DNA of 64,000 nucleotides from Dyella sp. OK004 (GTDB taxonomy: Bacteria; Pseudomonadota; Gammaproteobacteria; Xanthomonadales; Rhodanobacteraceae): positions 1 to 64,000 of the forward strand of contig NZ_FOZI01000001.1 in the NCBI RefSeq assembly GCF_900114495.1. The letters run 5' to 3'. The notes beneath the pieces are model-generated. The model made no database searches and had not been told where the DNA came from. It was given only the letters and a program-made list of their open reading frames with translations. Within the stretch, counting starts at the first letter, position 1; each line of letters begins with the position of its first letter. Below, in pieces: positions 19,262 through 28,713 of the stretch. The position numbers and the translations under genes were made by a program.

Positions 19262-20899
19262 ATGGGATTCCTGCAAGACGCGCCGCAACTGGCGCATCCG
19301 TATCGCGACGATCGCCTACTCACCGCCCTACTCGATCGCAGCCTGCCGATGGATCGCCGCTCGGCGCTCGACGCCGACCTCGACGCGTTGGGCGACTACG
19401 CGCAAATGGCGTGGAAGCGCGCCTGCGCCACCACCCGCCGCAAACCGATACTGACTCAATGGGACGCCTGGGGTCGGCGCGTGGATCGCATCGAGCTGAC
19501 CACCGCCTGGCAGGAAGGCCCGCAACTCACCACGCGCCACGCCGTGCTCGCCGCCGGCCACGACAATCATCCCTGCGCACGCCTGGAAGAGTTTGCCCGT
19601 ATCTACCTCTATCACCTCGCCAGCGAGTTCTACACCTGCCCGCTGGCGATGACCGACGGCGCGGCCACCGCGCTGAAGGCCTCTGGCAATCACGCGCTGA
19701 TCGAACGCGCCCTGCCGCACTTCCTCAGCCGCAACCCCGCTACGTTCTGGCTCAGCGGCCAATGGATGACCGAGACACCCGGCGGCTCCGATGTCGGCAA
19801 CACCGAAACCATCGCGCGCCGCGACCCCGACGGCCAATGGCGTCTGTACGGCCGCAAGTGGTTCAGCTCGGCCGTCGTCGGCGAAGCCGCCCTGGCGTTG
19901 GCGCGCCCCGAAGGCGGCGAACCCGGCACGGCCGCACTGGCCTTGTTCTATGTGGAAACCATGGACGGCAGCCAGCGCAAACCGCAGCTGGTGATCGACC
20001 GCCTCAAGGACAAACTGGGTACACACGAACTGCCCACCGCCGAAATCCATCTCGACGGCCTGCCCGCGTGGCCCGTTGGCGAACTCGCGCACGGGGTGCG
20101 CCAAGTCGCACCGATGCTCAACGTCACCCGCACCTGGAACGCGATCTGCGCCGTCGCCAGCATGGCCCGCGCCATCCACCTGGCCCGCGATTACGCGCGC
20201 CGCCGCCAGGCTTTCGGCAAACCGCTGGCCGATCAACCCCTGCACGCCCACACGCTCGCCGGCATGCAGGCCGAATTCGAAGCCGCCTTCGCCCTGGCCT
20301 TTGAAGTCGCCCACCTGCTCGGTCGCGTCGAACACAACGCCGCCACGCCGCAGGAAGCCGCCCTGCTGCGCCTGCTCACGCCGCTGGCCAAACTGTGGAC
20401 CGGCAAGCTCGCCGTAAAGCTCTGCTCGGAAGCGATGGAGTGCTTCGGCGGCGCCGGCTATATCGAAGACACCGGCCTGCCCCAACTGCTGCGCGACGCC
20501 CAGGTCTACGCCATCTGGGAAGGCACCACCAACGTACTCTCCCTCGACAGTCTGCGCGCCCTCACTGGCAAGGCTCCTGCCGCTCTGCGCGAAGCCGTCA
20601 CCCACTGGCTCGCCGACAACGACGACATGCACGCCGCCAGCACCATCCAGCACGTACTCGACGCCGCCACCCACTGGCTCGACACCCACGGCCAACAACG
20701 CGACACCCTGGAAGCCGGCGCCAGAGGCCTATCCATCACCCTCGCCCGCTGTGCCGCCGCAGCTCTACTGGCACGACAGGCCGCCTGGTCCCGACAACGC
20801 GGCGACATGCGCCCCGGCGCAGCCCTGCGCCGCTTCATCACCCACGGCCTCGACCGCCTGGTCAGCCCCAACATCACCGACACCACGCTACTTCTGTAG
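19262..20899 (+). CDS. Acyl-CoA dehydrogenase family protein, AidB-like
   Basis: A 545-residue flavoprotein of the acyl-CoA dehydrogenase superfamily, in the large AidB branch. Visible regions are SGQWMTETPGGSDVGNTET (flavin and substrate contact, near 165), ARRRQAFGKPLADQPLH, and the C-terminal FGGAGYIEDTGLPQLLRDAQ followed by YAIWEGTTNVLSLD. AidB-type proteins bind FAD and in E. coli belong to the adaptive response to alkylation; a classical beta-oxidation role is equally possible here. GGGAG lies 8 bp before ATG 19262, better than an ATG at 19244. A REP-like palindrome overlaps the stop. Confidence 0.9.
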   Translation: MGFLQDAPQLAHPYRDDRLLTALLDRSLPMDRRSALDADLDALGDYAQMAWKRACATTRRKPILTQWDAWGRRVDRIELTTAWQEGPQLTTRHAVLAAGHDNHPCARLEEFARIYLYHLASEFYTCPLAMTDGAATALKASGNHALIERALPHFLSRNPATFWLSGQWMTETPGGSDVGNTETIARRDPDGQWRLYGRKWFSSAVVGEAALALARPEGGEPGTAALALFYVETMDGSQRKPQLVIDRLKDKLGTHELPTAEIHLDGLPAWPVGELAHGVRQVAPMLNVTRTWNAICAVASMARAIHLARDYARRRQAFGKPLADQPLHAHTLAGMQAEFEAAFALAFEVAHLLGRVEHNAATPQEAALLRLLTPLAKLWTGKLAVKLCSEAMECFGGAGYIEDTGLPQLLRDAQVYAIWEGTTNVLSLDSLRALTGKAPAALREAVTHWLADNDDMHAASTIQHVLDAATHWLDTHGQQRDTLEAGARGLSITLARCAAAALLARQAAWSRQRGDMRPGAALRRFITHGLDRLVSPNITDTTLLL

Positions 20900-20994
20900 G
20901 AGCCTACCCTGTGGGCGAAACGGCCCGGGAGGGCCGCGCTTTAAAGGCTGGCCCTGCTACGCAGGCCTTTCGCCCACAGGGTGTGGCTCCTACA
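20895..20994. repeat. REP-like cruciform unit (TGTAGGAGC arms)
   Basis: Arms 20895-20920 and 20968-20994 are complementary except for one extra base. They enclose a hairpin at 20921-20936 (CGGCCC/GGGCCG) and a second at 20950-20967. The ends read TGTAGGAGC, as in REP units of pseudomonads and xanthomonads. It overlaps the stop codon of the preceding dehydrogenase gene and may act as its terminator or protect its mRNA. Confidence 0.85.
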
Positions 20995-21031
20995 CTTAAA
21001 CTAGCGCTCTCCTTACCCACGGCATTCCGAC

Positions 21032-21523
21032 ATGCAGCACCTCACCATCGTCACCACCGGCGGCACCATCGACAAGATCTACTTCGACGACAAGTCGGAC
21101 TACAAGATCGGCGCGCCGCAGATCGGCGACATCCTCAGCCAGCTCGGTGTCGCGTTCCAGTTCGACGTGATCCCGATCCTGCGCAAGGACAGCCTGCACA
21201 TGGGCGAGGAAGACCGTGCACTGGTGCGCTCCACCATCGAGGCACAGCCGCACCGCCACGTGCTGGTCACCCACGGCACCGACACCATGGTGGAAACCGC
21301 CAAAGAACTAGCCAACATCAAGGGCAAGGTGATCGTGCTCACTGGCGCACTGAACCCGGCGCGCTTCCAGGGCTCGGACGCGGTGTTCAACATCGGCTGC
21401 GCCGTGGCCGCCGTGCAGACGCTGCCGGACGGCGTCTACATCACCATGAACGGCCGCGTGTGGGATCCGTCCAAGGTACGCAAGAACCGCGACGCCAATC
21501 GCTTCGAAGAAGCCGGCGGCTGA
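21032..21523 (+). CDS. Asparaginase N-terminal-domain protein (half-size)
   Basis: A 163-residue protein equal to the N-terminal domain of L-asparaginase. The first catalytic motif TTGGTIDK (residues 8-15, nucleophile-type Thr12) and the second HGTDTMVETA (81-90, Thr83-Asp84) are intact, and TGALNPARFQGSDA matches the next conserved block. The C-terminal domain of the usual roughly 330-residue enzyme, and an obvious partner for the catalytic Lys, are missing. Similar short proteins are annotated in xanthomonads, so it may be a stable subfamily and not a fragment. Activity is uncertain. Confidence 0.85.
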   Translation: MQHLTIVTTGGTIDKIYFDDKSDYKIGAPQIGDILSQLGVAFQFDVIPILRKDSLHMGEEDRALVRSTIEAQPHRHVLVTHGTDTMVETAKELANIKGKVIVLTGALNPARFQGSDAVFNIGCAVAAVQTLPDGVYITMNGRVWDPSKVRKNRDANRFEEAGG

Positions 21524-21566
21524 CAAGACACGCGCGCTTCGATCTCGATGCGCCGCAGAAACAGGA

Positions 21567-21600
21567 CAGGCCCGGTCGTTGTCGACCGGGCCTGTTTTTT
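21567..21600 (+). terminator. Rho-independent terminator
   Basis: A 12-bp stem CAGGCCCGGTCG (21567-21578) with its complement at 21583-21594, followed by six or more T. It lies 43 bp after the asparaginase-like gene and also faces the end of the convergent peptidase gene. Confidence 0.92.
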
Positions 21601-21647
21601 ATCAGCAACTATCAGGCGCCGCAGGGACGACGCCTGACGTTATTGCC

Positions 21648-24293
21648 TTACTGCACGTTCAAGTTGACGTCATCCACCACAAACGAGGTCTGCAGCGAGC
21701 TGTCTTCGGTGCCCGTGAACTTGATGGTCACGGTCTGGCCGATATAGGCGCTGAGATCGAACGTACGCAGGGCATAACCCGACGCAGCGTTGAGGTTGGA
21801 GTACGTCGCCAGCGTCTTCAGCACGGTGCCGCTGCTGTTGAGCACCTGCACGTTGAGCTTGTCGTACGCGGTGGTGGTGGTCGTCTCCGCCGTGTCGATG
21901 TGCAGATAGAACGTCAGCGAGGCCGAGGTCTTGCCCGCCGTAATGGCGACCTGCTGCGACAGCGTGTCGGTGTGCGAGCTGCCGTAGCCATCCAGCCACA
22001 CGAACCAGCTACCAGCGTGCGCAGTCTGGCCGCTGCAGGTGCTGTTGCTGCATAGCGCACCCGAGCTGATCGACCACGGCGAAGCCGCACCACTCTCGAA
22101 GCCGGTGTTGCCCAGCAACTGCGTCGCACCACCACCGCTGCTCACCGTGACCGAAGCGGTCTTGCTGCTGGTCTTGGCACTGACGCCGTCGGTCACCGTC
22201 TCGGTCACGCTATAGGTGCCGGCGGCGGCGTAGGCGTGGCTTGGGCTGGTCGCGGTGGAGCTGCTGCCATCGCCGAAGGTCCACGAATGCGACGAGATAC
22301 TGCCGCCGCTATCGGTAGAGCTGTCGGTGAAGTTGGCGGTCAGGCCACTAGTGGTGAAGCTAAAGTTCGCCGTCGGCGTACCACCCGTGCCACCGCCGCC
22401 CGACACCCAGTTCGCCGCGGCGAAGGTGTTGAGCTTGGCGATATCCAGCGAGCCCCAGCCCGTGGTGTAGTCCCAGCCGGCAGCGGCGTTGTAGCCGTAG
22501 CCGTTATAACCGTTGTTGCCCGAGGTCACGTCGTGCAGCAGCTCCGGATGGTTCGGGAAGTCCGCGTACATCTTCGAGGTCGGGAACGGCAGGTTGTTGC
22601 TGTTGGCGGACTGGATACGCGACCACACGCCCACGAAGATCGGCGAAGCCAGGCTGGTGCCGCCGATCTGCGCGACGCTGCCCTGGTAGACGATCTGCGC
22701 GCCGCTGGACTGCGCGGCGTCGAAGGCCACGTCAGGCAGCACACGCTTGGTCACCGAGGAACCCAGCGCAGTGGTCTGCCAGGCCGGTGCGTTTTCGAAC
22801 GAGCTGACACCGCCGCCGGTGGCCCACAGACGCTTACGCGTATCGGTGGAGCTGACCTGTGCGAGGCCTTCGTTCCACACCGTCTCGCCGGCCCACACGT
22901 TGCCGTTGGTGGTGGACAGCGTGGTGCCACCCACGGCAACGACGTACGGCGAAGTCGCCGGCTCGCTCACCGAGTACGAGCTCAGGTTGGCGGTAACGGT
23001 GCCGGACGAGTTGGTCAGCACACCGCCCTGCGACTCGTACACACCTTCGTCGCCGGAGGAGATCGAGAAGGTCTGACCCTGCGCCACCGCCTGCTGGAAC
23101 ACGTTGTCGTCAGCCGCCTGCGTACCTGCATTGTGCGAAGCGGTTTCGTCTTCGCCCAGCGACACGTTGATCACCTTGGCCACGTTGTCGGTCACGGCCT
23201 TGTTGTAGGCAGCGGTGATGCCGGCATCGGTGAGGCTGCCGTTGTTGGTGCCATTGGCTGCGGTGTAGAGGATCAGCTTCTGCACGCCGCCCGAGGTACC
23301 GACGATGGTCTGCGTATCCAGATCCCATTCGCCGTCGCCGTTGGCGTCATCCCACAGCGCAGCGGTGCCCACCTTGACGGTCTGCACGTTGGTCGTCGGC
23401 AGGCCGGCATTGCTGGTGAAGGTGTTGAGATCGCTGATGGTCTGGGTGGTGTCACCCCAAGTGATCACGCCGACCGTAGTGTTGGACGCATTCGGCGTGG
23501 TGCCCGCGTCGTAGATCGAAGCGAACTGGGTCGGGTTGTGGCTGGTGATGCTGCCGGTCGCCTGCGTGGTGACGTTGCTGTGCAACTCGCTGGAGGTGTT
23601 CGGCTTGATGAAGTGATACATCGTGTGCTTCACGCTCACGTCCTGCAGGCCGAGCACCGCGTTGACGGTATCGCCCAGCGCTGCCGGTACGAGCACTTCG
23701 CCGTCGTTGGCGATGCGCTGGCGGCCACGGAACTCGAACTGCTTCATGGTGGTGCGGAAGCCGGCCTGTACGCTGCCGGCGTTACCGTCGGCCTCGACCA
23801 GCAGGTTGTTCGGCGCCACCGTAATGTTGGTGAAACCAGCGGAACGCAGATGCGCGATCACCGCCTGCACTTGCTGCTCGGTCGGCGCGTAGTTGGCCTT
23901 GAACTGCGCCGGCGTGAGGAACTTGCCGTAATGCGCGCTGCCCGGCGTGGCCAGCTCATGCAGCAACTGCTGCAGCTGGCTCTCGTTGCGCAGCTTCAGG
24001 CTCACGGCGACATGCAGCGGCTTGCTCTGTTCCAGCGGCGTCACCAGCGTATCGGCGACGGTCGGGTTGCCACGCATGGTCAGCGTCCAGGCCTGCCCCG
24101 CGGCCATGGTGGAAACGCTGGCCGTGCCGGCCGGTGCCGCGGACTTCTGCATCGCCGCGTGCGTATTGGTGTTTACCCATGAATCGGTCGCCGCCTGTGT
24201 GGTGCCGGCCAGCATCGCCATCGAGACGGCTAGCGGCAGCAGTGCCTTGCGGTGACCCTTTGCAACTCCCCACTTAGTTTTACGACTGGTCAT
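21648..24293 (-). CDS. Secreted S53 peptidase (sedolisin/kumamolisin type) with PKD domain
   Basis: An 881-residue exported acid serine-carboxyl peptidase. A signal peptide (about 1-35) is followed by the pro-kumamolisin propeptide (about 85-225) and the S53 catalytic domain (about 240-625). It ends in a PKD domain (638-718) and a jelly-roll-like C-terminal domain (725-881). The catalytic residues can be placed: Glu322 and Asp326 in GDGEWDLD, oxyanion Asp415 in SSGDEGVYE, nucleophile Ser547 in GGTSLASP. A Gly/Asn-rich calcium site follows Asp588. ATG 24293 has GGGAG 7 bp upstream; an ATG at 24311 is in frame but weaker. It is probably a secreted scavenging protease. Confidence 0.95.
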   Translation of the reverse strand: MTSRKTKWGVAKGHRKALLPLAVSMAMLAGTTQAATDSWVNTNTHAAMQKSAAPAGTASVSTMAAGQAWTLTMRGNPTVADTLVTPLEQSKPLHVAVSLKLRNESQLQQLLHELATPGSAHYGKFLTPAQFKANYAPTEQQVQAVIAHLRSAGFTNITVAPNNLLVEADGNAGSVQAGFRTTMKQFEFRGRQRIANDGEVLVPAALGDTVNAVLGLQDVSVKHTMYHFIKPNTSSELHSNVTTQATGSITSHNPTQFASIYDAGTTPNASNTTVGVITWGDTTQTISDLNTFTSNAGLPTTNVQTVKVGTAALWDDANGDGEWDLDTQTIVGTSGGVQKLILYTAANGTNNGSLTDAGITAAYNKAVTDNVAKVINVSLGEDETASHNAGTQAADDNVFQQAVAQGQTFSISSGDEGVYESQGGVLTNSSGTVTANLSSYSVSEPATSPYVVAVGGTTLSTTNGNVWAGETVWNEGLAQVSSTDTRKRLWATGGGVSSFENAPAWQTTALGSSVTKRVLPDVAFDAAQSSGAQIVYQGSVAQIGGTSLASPIFVGVWSRIQSANSNNLPFPTSKMYADFPNHPELLHDVTSGNNGYNGYGYNAAAGWDYTTGWGSLDIAKLNTFAAANWVSGGGGTGGTPTANFSFTTSGLTANFTDSSTDSGGSISSHSWTFGDGSSSTATSPSHAYAAAGTYSVTETVTDGVSAKTSSKTASVTVSSGGGATQLLGNTGFESGAASPWSISSGALCSNSTCSGQTAHAGSWFVWLDGYGSSHTDTLSQQVAITAGKTSASLTFYLHIDTAETTTTTAYDKLNVQVLNSSGTVLKTLATYSNLNAASGYALRTFDLSAYIGQTVTIKFTGTEDSSLQTSFVVDDVNLNVQ

Positions 24294-24875
24294 TCCATAA
24301 CTCCCAGACATTTTTTTGGGACAAGCGAGCCCTATGCGGCCACGCGGCCCCATGAGAAATACCGTGCGATGCACGGCTCCTGTTTGGTGATTGCCCAACG
24401 ATCCTTCGAACGTCCGGATCACGACTTCCCCTGGTCAATCCATGACGCAGCCGTGTCTGAACTTGCTTGCATCCGCGACGCCGCTATTGCGCGAAACGCC
24501 GCTTCCGGATCATCCGTCAACCTCCCCAGGTGACGGATTCGTTGACGCTAAGTGCAGCGCACAGGCGCGTCAATGAGTTCGAAAGAGGCCAAAAAACGTG
24601 TGTCGCGCCGCGATTCTCAAAATCGGAAAGGGCAACTTTTTGCGATGCGGCCCGCGAAATAAATCGTCACCGAAAGTTTCAGCGCCGCCCTGCCGCGATC
24701 GAAGGGATACATGCCTGGGCAGCATATCGATATGCCGTTCGCCATTTCTTGCGTTTCAAACAAGGTGGCTGTCCTATGACTTTCGGCATAGATAAACGGA
24801 TGCTGAAGAAAGGTTTCATCAGCGACCAATGTGACGTTTCGTTGACGTGCCGGAACGTGACAAAGCGCACGCAAG
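24294..24875. other. Long intergenic region upstream of the S53 gene
   Basis: About 580 bp without a supported gene. Overlapping open frames on both strands lack homology and ribosome-binding sites. It contains a short perfect hairpin (CCGTGC GAT GCACGG, 24362-24376) close to the peptidase start and several scattered GTTGACG repeats. It should hold the peptidase promoter, but I cannot place -35 and -10 boxes with confidence. Confidence 0.5.
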
Positions 24876-24903
24876 AAGGCCCGGTCGTTGCCGACCGGGC
24901 CTT
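24876..24903 (-). terminator. Terminator hairpin downstream of sufT
   Basis: A 12-bp perfect stem AAGGCCCGGTCG with its complement and a 4-nt loop, 52 bp after the sufT stop. Its core is nearly the same as the hairpin at 21567. The T-tract on the minus strand is weak (CTTCTTGC). Confidence 0.75.
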
Positions 24904-24954
24904 GGTCATTGGATCGATGAGCGGATGCTCGTGGCGGCTTCGCGCCAGCTCGCT

Positions 24955-25527
24955 TTACAGCATGCCGGTTTCGAGCTTGGCCGCATCCGACATCATCGAA
25001 TGATTCCACGGCGGATCGAACACCAGATCCACGTCGGCCTCGACCACGGTGGGGATCAGCTCCAGCTTGGTGCGCACATCGTCCACCAGGATGTCACCCA
25101 TGCCGCAGCCAGGCGCGGTCAGCGTCATCTTCACGTAGACCTTGCGGCTACCCTGGTCGCCGCCTTCGGGCGCCGACTGCTCCAGGCTCACGTCGTAGAC
25201 CAGACCCAGCTCGACCACATTGATCGGGATCTCGGGGTCGAACACGGTGCGCAGCTGCTGCCACACCAGTTTCTCGACATCCGCGTCGCTGGCGTCATCG
25301 GCCAGTTCGATCGGCGGTGGCGGTTCCTTGCCCAGTGCGTCTGCGTCCTTGCCGGCCACGCGGAACAAGTTGCCCTCGACGTACACGGTGAAGCTGCCGC
25401 CCAAAGCCTGGGTGATATAGCCGACCTGTCCGGCCGGCAGGGTCACGGTTTCGCCCTGCGGGACCATGACTGCCTCGCAGTCGCGCTCCAGGGTGAAAGG
25501 TTCACTGCTAAGACTGAAACCGCTCAT
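24955..25527 (-). CDS. sufT: Fe-S cluster assembly protein SufT (MIP18/DUF59 family)
   Basis: A 190-residue SufT, an auxiliary factor for maturing Fe-S proteins. The N-terminal half is a beta domain (MVPQGETVTLPAGQVGYITQ and VYVEGNLFRVAG). The C-terminal DUF59 domain has LRTVFDPEIPINVVELGLVYDV and the conserved Cys in LTAPGCGMGDILVDDV, ending in VDLVFDPPWN. ATG 25527 with AGGAT upstream matches the family start (MSGFSLSSEPFTLERD); a longer in-frame extension exists. It is monocistronic and divergent from a small membrane protein gene. Confidence 0.94.
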   Translation of the reverse strand: MSGFSLSSEPFTLERDCEAVMVPQGETVTLPAGQVGYITQALGGSFTVYVEGNLFRVAGKDADALGKEPPPPIELADDASDADVEKLVWQQLRTVFDPEIPINVVELGLVYDVSLEQSAPEGGDQGSRKVYVKMTLTAPGCGMGDILVDDVRTKLELIPTVVEADVDLVFDPPWNHSMMSDAAKLETGML

Positions 25528-25774
25528 GCCGATCCTGCGAGTCACTGTCGAAAGGCACGGCGACCGCCGGGCCAAGCTATCTATTATGCCGGCCCGCGTG
25601 GCCGTTCGCTTCCGAAATCAGGCCGTTGAAGGGGGTTCTCAAGGGCATGAGACCGGCTATCCGCACGGCTCGCGTTATGATTGACGCTTTATGCAGGTCG
25701 CCTTGGCGACCTGCGCTAACGATATGTCCAGGGGAATCCCGCGTGCCAGCCCAGCTTTCCTGCCCGCGCCTGCC

Positions 25775-26209
25775 ATGAGTGCACGTGCCTTGTTCGCGCT
25801 TTTGTTCGCCCTGATCAGCGCCGCCATGCTGGGCATGGCCGCTGGTGCCGTGTGGATGCTGCCCACGCTTTATATGCAGCGCGCGCTGCCCTGGCTCGCC
25901 CTGCCCATGGGCTGGCTGCTGGGCCGGGCCATTCGTGGCTGGGTACGCTCCGAACCGCGCGGTGCCGCGACGCTGGCCGCATTGGCTACCGCCATCGCCT
26001 CGCTCTACGTCGGCATGCTCACCGCCGCGGCGCGCATCGCCGGCAGCATGGGGCTGGGCCTGGTCGATGCGATCCGCACCGCCGGCACCGGTTTGTTGGT
26101 GTCCCTGACCCGGCTCGCGACCACCAACGGCGATCTCGCCTGGTACGCCCTCGGCATCGCTCTCGCCGCCTACGCCGCCTGGTCAGCCAAACCCGCCGCA
26201 AAACTGTAG
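25775..26209 (+). CDS. Small integral membrane protein, unknown function
   Basis: About 144 residues from ATG 25775, almost wholly hydrophobic, with three or four transmembrane helices: residues 2-24, 30-47, a central pair around 58-100, and a final helix before the AKPAAKL tail. I recognise no family. In-frame ATGs at 25691 and 25724 would add 28 or 17 polar residues, and none of the three starts has a clear ribosome-binding site, so the start is uncertain. It is divergent from sufT. A REP-like hairpin overlaps its stop codon. Confidence 0.65.
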   Translation: MSARALFALLFALISAAMLGMAAGAVWMLPTLYMQRALPWLALPMGWLLGRAIRGWVRSEPRGAATLAALATAIASLYVGMLTAAARIAGSMGLGLVDAIRTAGTGLLVSLTRLATTNGDLAWYALGIALAAYAAWSAKPAAKL

Positions 26210-26234
26210 GGGGCGCACCCTGTGCGCTCCTACA
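26205..26234. repeat. REP-like hairpin (TGTAGG...CCTACA)
   Basis: A 30-bp imperfect palindrome whose ends read TGTAGG and CCTACA, with complementary GCGCAC/GTGCGC inner parts. It overlaps the stop of the preceding gene and lies 20 bp from the pntB stop, so it sits between convergent genes. Confidence 0.75.
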
Positions 26235-26254
26235 GCGTTTCCACGGATCGAGCG

Positions 26255-27685
26255 TCAGGTATCGAGCGTCTTCAGTTCGGCTACCAGCTGGCCTGCCGCG
26301 GCCTGGCCATCGCCATAGAGCATCCGTGCGTTGTCGGCGTAGAACAACGCGTTCTCGATACCCGCAAAGCCAGTGCCCTTGCCGCGCTTGACCACGATCA
26401 CGTGCTTCGCGGCTGACACATCGAGGATGGGCATGCCGTAGATCGGCGAGGCCGGATCGGTCTTCGCGAGCGGGTTGACCACGTCGTTGGCGCCGATCAC
26501 CAGCGCCACATCGGTGGCCGGGAACTCGGGATTGATGTCTTCCATATCGGCGATCAGGTCGTAAGGCACGCCGGCCTCCGCCAGCAGCACATTCATATGG
26601 CCGGGCATGCGCCCCGCCACCGGGTGAATGGCGAACTTCACCTTCACCCCGCGTGCAATCAGCAGCTGCGCGAACTCCCACACCTTGTGCTGCGCCTGCG
26701 CCACTGCCATGCCGTAGCCCGGCACGATCACCACACGTTCCGCATAAGCCATCATCACCGCCGCATCGTTCGCCTCGATCGGCTTCTGGCTGCCACCGAT
26801 CTCCTGCGCCACCGCGCCCGATGCGCCGAAATTGCCGAACAGCACATTCCCGATCGAGCGATTCATGGCCTTCGCCATCAACTGCGTCAGCAAGGTACCG
26901 GCCGCACCCACCACCGTGCCGGCGATGATCATCGCCTCGTTCTGCAGCACGAAGCCCTCGAACGCCACCGCCAGACCGGTGAAGGCGTTGTACAGCGAGA
27001 TCACCACCGGCATATCCGCGCCGCCGATCGGCAAGGTCATCATCAGGCCGAACAGCAGCGCCAGCACAAAGAACGCCGCGATCAAGCTCAGGCTCAGCTG
27101 CCCGCAGACCAGCGCCACGCCGATGGCCACCGCCGCCGCTAGCACCAGCATGTTGATCACTCGCTGGCCGGGAAACACGAAGCGCCGGTCCAGCCAGCCC
27201 TGCAATTTGGCAAAGGCAATCAACGAGCCGGAAAAACTCACGGCGCCGATCAAGGCACCCAGCACCGCCAGCGCCAATTGCGCCGTGCCCGGCGCGGCCC
27301 CGTCGGCCGTGAACTTGCCGCCATCTAGCAAGGTGATGCTGCTGTTGGCGTAACCGATCAGCTCGGCCGCACCGATCGCCGCCGCCGCGCCGCCGCCCAT
27401 GCCGTTGTACAGCGCCACCATCTGCGGCATCGCCGTCATCGCCACCCGGCGGCCGGACCACCATGCGGCCGACACGCCGATCAACACCGCCACCAGGATC
27501 AGTGCGCGGTTATGGATATCCGGCAGCGCAAACGTCGCCAGCACCGCCAGCAACATGCCCACGCCCGCCCACACGATGCCGCCCCGCGCGGTACGCGGTG
27601 AGCTCATGCGCTTCAGACCAAGGATAAAAAGCAGTGCGGCGAGGAAATAACAGGCTTTGATCAAGGTCGGCAGCCAGGCCATCAC
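26255..27685 (-). CDS. pntB: NAD(P) transhydrogenase subunit beta
   Basis: A 476-residue membrane subunit of the proton-translocating transhydrogenase, which makes NADPH from NADH using the proton gradient. The N-terminal roughly 260 residues hold about eight or nine transmembrane helices. The C-terminal dIII domain binds NADP(H), with VPGYGMAVAQAQH, HPVAGRMPGHMNVLLAEA and the VIGANDVVNP stretch. Its start overlaps the pntAB stop by 4 bp. Confidence 0.97.
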   Translation of the reverse strand: MMAWLPTLIKACYFLAALLFILGLKRMSSPRTARGGIVWAGVGMLLAVLATFALPDIHNRALILVAVLIGVSAAWWSGRRVAMTAMPQMVALYNGMGGGAAAAIGAAELIGYANSSITLLDGGKFTADGAAPGTAQLALAVLGALIGAVSFSGSLIAFAKLQGWLDRRFVFPGQRVINMLVLAAAVAIGVALVCGQLSLSLIAAFFVLALLFGLMMTLPIGGADMPVVISLYNAFTGLAVAFEGFVLQNEAMIIAGTVVGAAGTLLTQLMAKAMNRSIGNVLFGNFGASGAVAQEIGGSQKPIEANDAAVMMAYAERVVIVPGYGMAVAQAQHKVWEFAQLLIARGVKVKFAIHPVAGRMPGHMNVLLAEAGVPYDLIADMEDINPEFPATDVALVIGANDVVNPLAKTDPASPIYGMPILDVSAAKHVIVVKRGKGTGFAGIENALFYADNARMLYGDGQAAAGQLVAELKTLDT

Positions 27686-27987
27686 TTGGCCTCCTTGCCG
27701 CCGGCAGGCTTGCTGGACTTGAACATCTCCAGCATCCGCTCGGTCACCACGTAGCCACCGGCGGCATTGCCCGCCCCCAGCAGCACGCCCAGAAAGCCAA
27801 TCGCAATTTCAAACGATGTTTCCGCATGCCCTAGCGCAACCATGGCGCCTACCAGCACAATGCCGTGCACGAAATTAGAGCCCGACATCAACGGTGTGTG
27901 CAGGATCACCGGCACTCTTGCGATGATCTCGTAGCCGGTAAACGCGGCCAGCATAAAGATGTAAAGCGCCAGGAACCCGTCGATCAT
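27682..27987 (-). CDS. pntAB: NAD(P) transhydrogenase subunit alpha part 2
   Basis: A 101-residue membrane segment of the three-gene form of transhydrogenase. It has three transmembrane helices (GFLALYIFMLAAFTGYEII, then VHGIVLVGAMVALGH, then IAIGFLGVLLGAGNAAGGY). ATG 27987 follows GGGAGGGG. It is coupled to pntB by a 4-bp overlap. Its natural partner pntAA is not directly upstream: a plus-strand sigma-factor cassette of three genes lies between them. Confidence 0.95.
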   Translation of the reverse strand: MIDGFLALYIFMLAAFTGYEIIARVPVILHTPLMSGSNFVHGIVLVGAMVALGHAETSFEIAIGFLGVLLGAGNAAGGYVVTERMLEMFKSSKPAGGKEAK

Positions 27988-28080
27988 GACCCCTCCCTGC
28001 CAACCCGTTGTTGTTGGAGCATCATACGGTTGCAGGTCAACCCGTGCGAGCCTGCCGCGTTGATGCGGAGAGCCGACCCG

Positions 28081-28713
28081 ATGGAGTCTCCGGATGCCCG
28101 ATCCGACGAACCGGACGACCGCGCCATGAACAGCGTCGTCTCTACACTCGAAACGGAACTGCTGGTCGAAGACACCCGCGCGGTACCCGCCTCGCTGGAT
28201 GCCTTCCTGGCCCAGGTAGAACGCCGCGCATTTCGCCTGGCCGAAATGAATCTTGGCCACCGCGAAGACGCGATGGACGCCGTGCAGGACGCCATGCTGC
28301 GCCTGGTGCGCAACTACCGCGACAAACCCGCGCAGGAATGGACGCCGCTGTTCTGGGGCATCCTGCGCCGCCGCATCGTCGATCTGCAGCGTCGCCGCAA
28401 GGTGCGCTCGATCGTGGTGGGCTGGCTCGGTGGTGGCCGCGACGATGACGGCGACGAACTCCCGGCCTGGGAGCCCGCCGACACCGCACCAGGCCCGCTG
28501 GACCGTCTGCAAGATTCACAGTCGTACGCCGACATGGCCGTCGCCGTGAAGAAACTGCCGCAACGCCAGCGCGAGGCTTTCATGCTGCGCGTGCTGGAAG
28601 GCCTGGATGTAGCCGAAACCGCCCAGGCCATGGGCTGTTCGGAAGGAAGCGTGAAAACCCATCTGTCGCGCGCCATGCACAACCTGCGCGACCAATTGGA
28701 GGAATGGCGATGA
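28081..28713 (+). CDS. RNA polymerase sigma factor, ECF type
   Basis: A 210-residue two-domain sigma-70 family protein. Region 2 is near residues 50-110 (EMNLGHREDAMDAVQDAMLRL and the PLFWGILRRRIVDLQRRRK stretch). Region 4 is near 150-205 (LPQRQREAFMLRVLEGLDVAE, GCSEGSVKTHLSRAMHNL, a clear HTH). I used ATG 28081, with GGAG about 10 bp upstream; ATG 28063 and 28126 are alternatives. It overlaps the next gene by 4 bp and is followed by a DUF3106 gene, a sigma/anti-sigma-like trio known in xanthomonads and beta-proteobacteria. The regulon is unknown. Confidence 0.9.
   Translation: MESPDARSDEPDDRAMNSVVSTLETELLVEDTRAVPASLDAFLAQVERRAFRLAEMNLGHREDAMDAVQDAMLRLVRNYRDKPAQEWTPLFWGILRRRIVDLQRRRKVRSIVVGWLGGGRDDDGDELPAWEPADTAPGPLDRLQDSQSYADMAVAVKKLPQRQREAFMLRVLEGLDVAETAQAMGCSEGSVKTHLSRAMHNLRDQLEEWR

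Noticed and set aside
19328-20698. 456-codon open frame opposite the acyl-CoA dehydrogenase gene
   Set aside because: Antisense shadow caused by high GC at third positions of the real gene, which has clear family motifs. No homology in the shadow.
22236-24182. 648-codon open frame opposite the S53 peptidase gene
   Set aside because: Antisense shadow with Arg/Val/Gly-rich composition and no recognisable motif. The opposite strand encodes a complete peptidase.
24467-25003. Overlapping open frames on both strands between the S53 and sufT genes
   Set aside because: No ribosome-binding site, no recognisable domain, composition unlike neighbouring genes, and the frames run into the sufT terminator.
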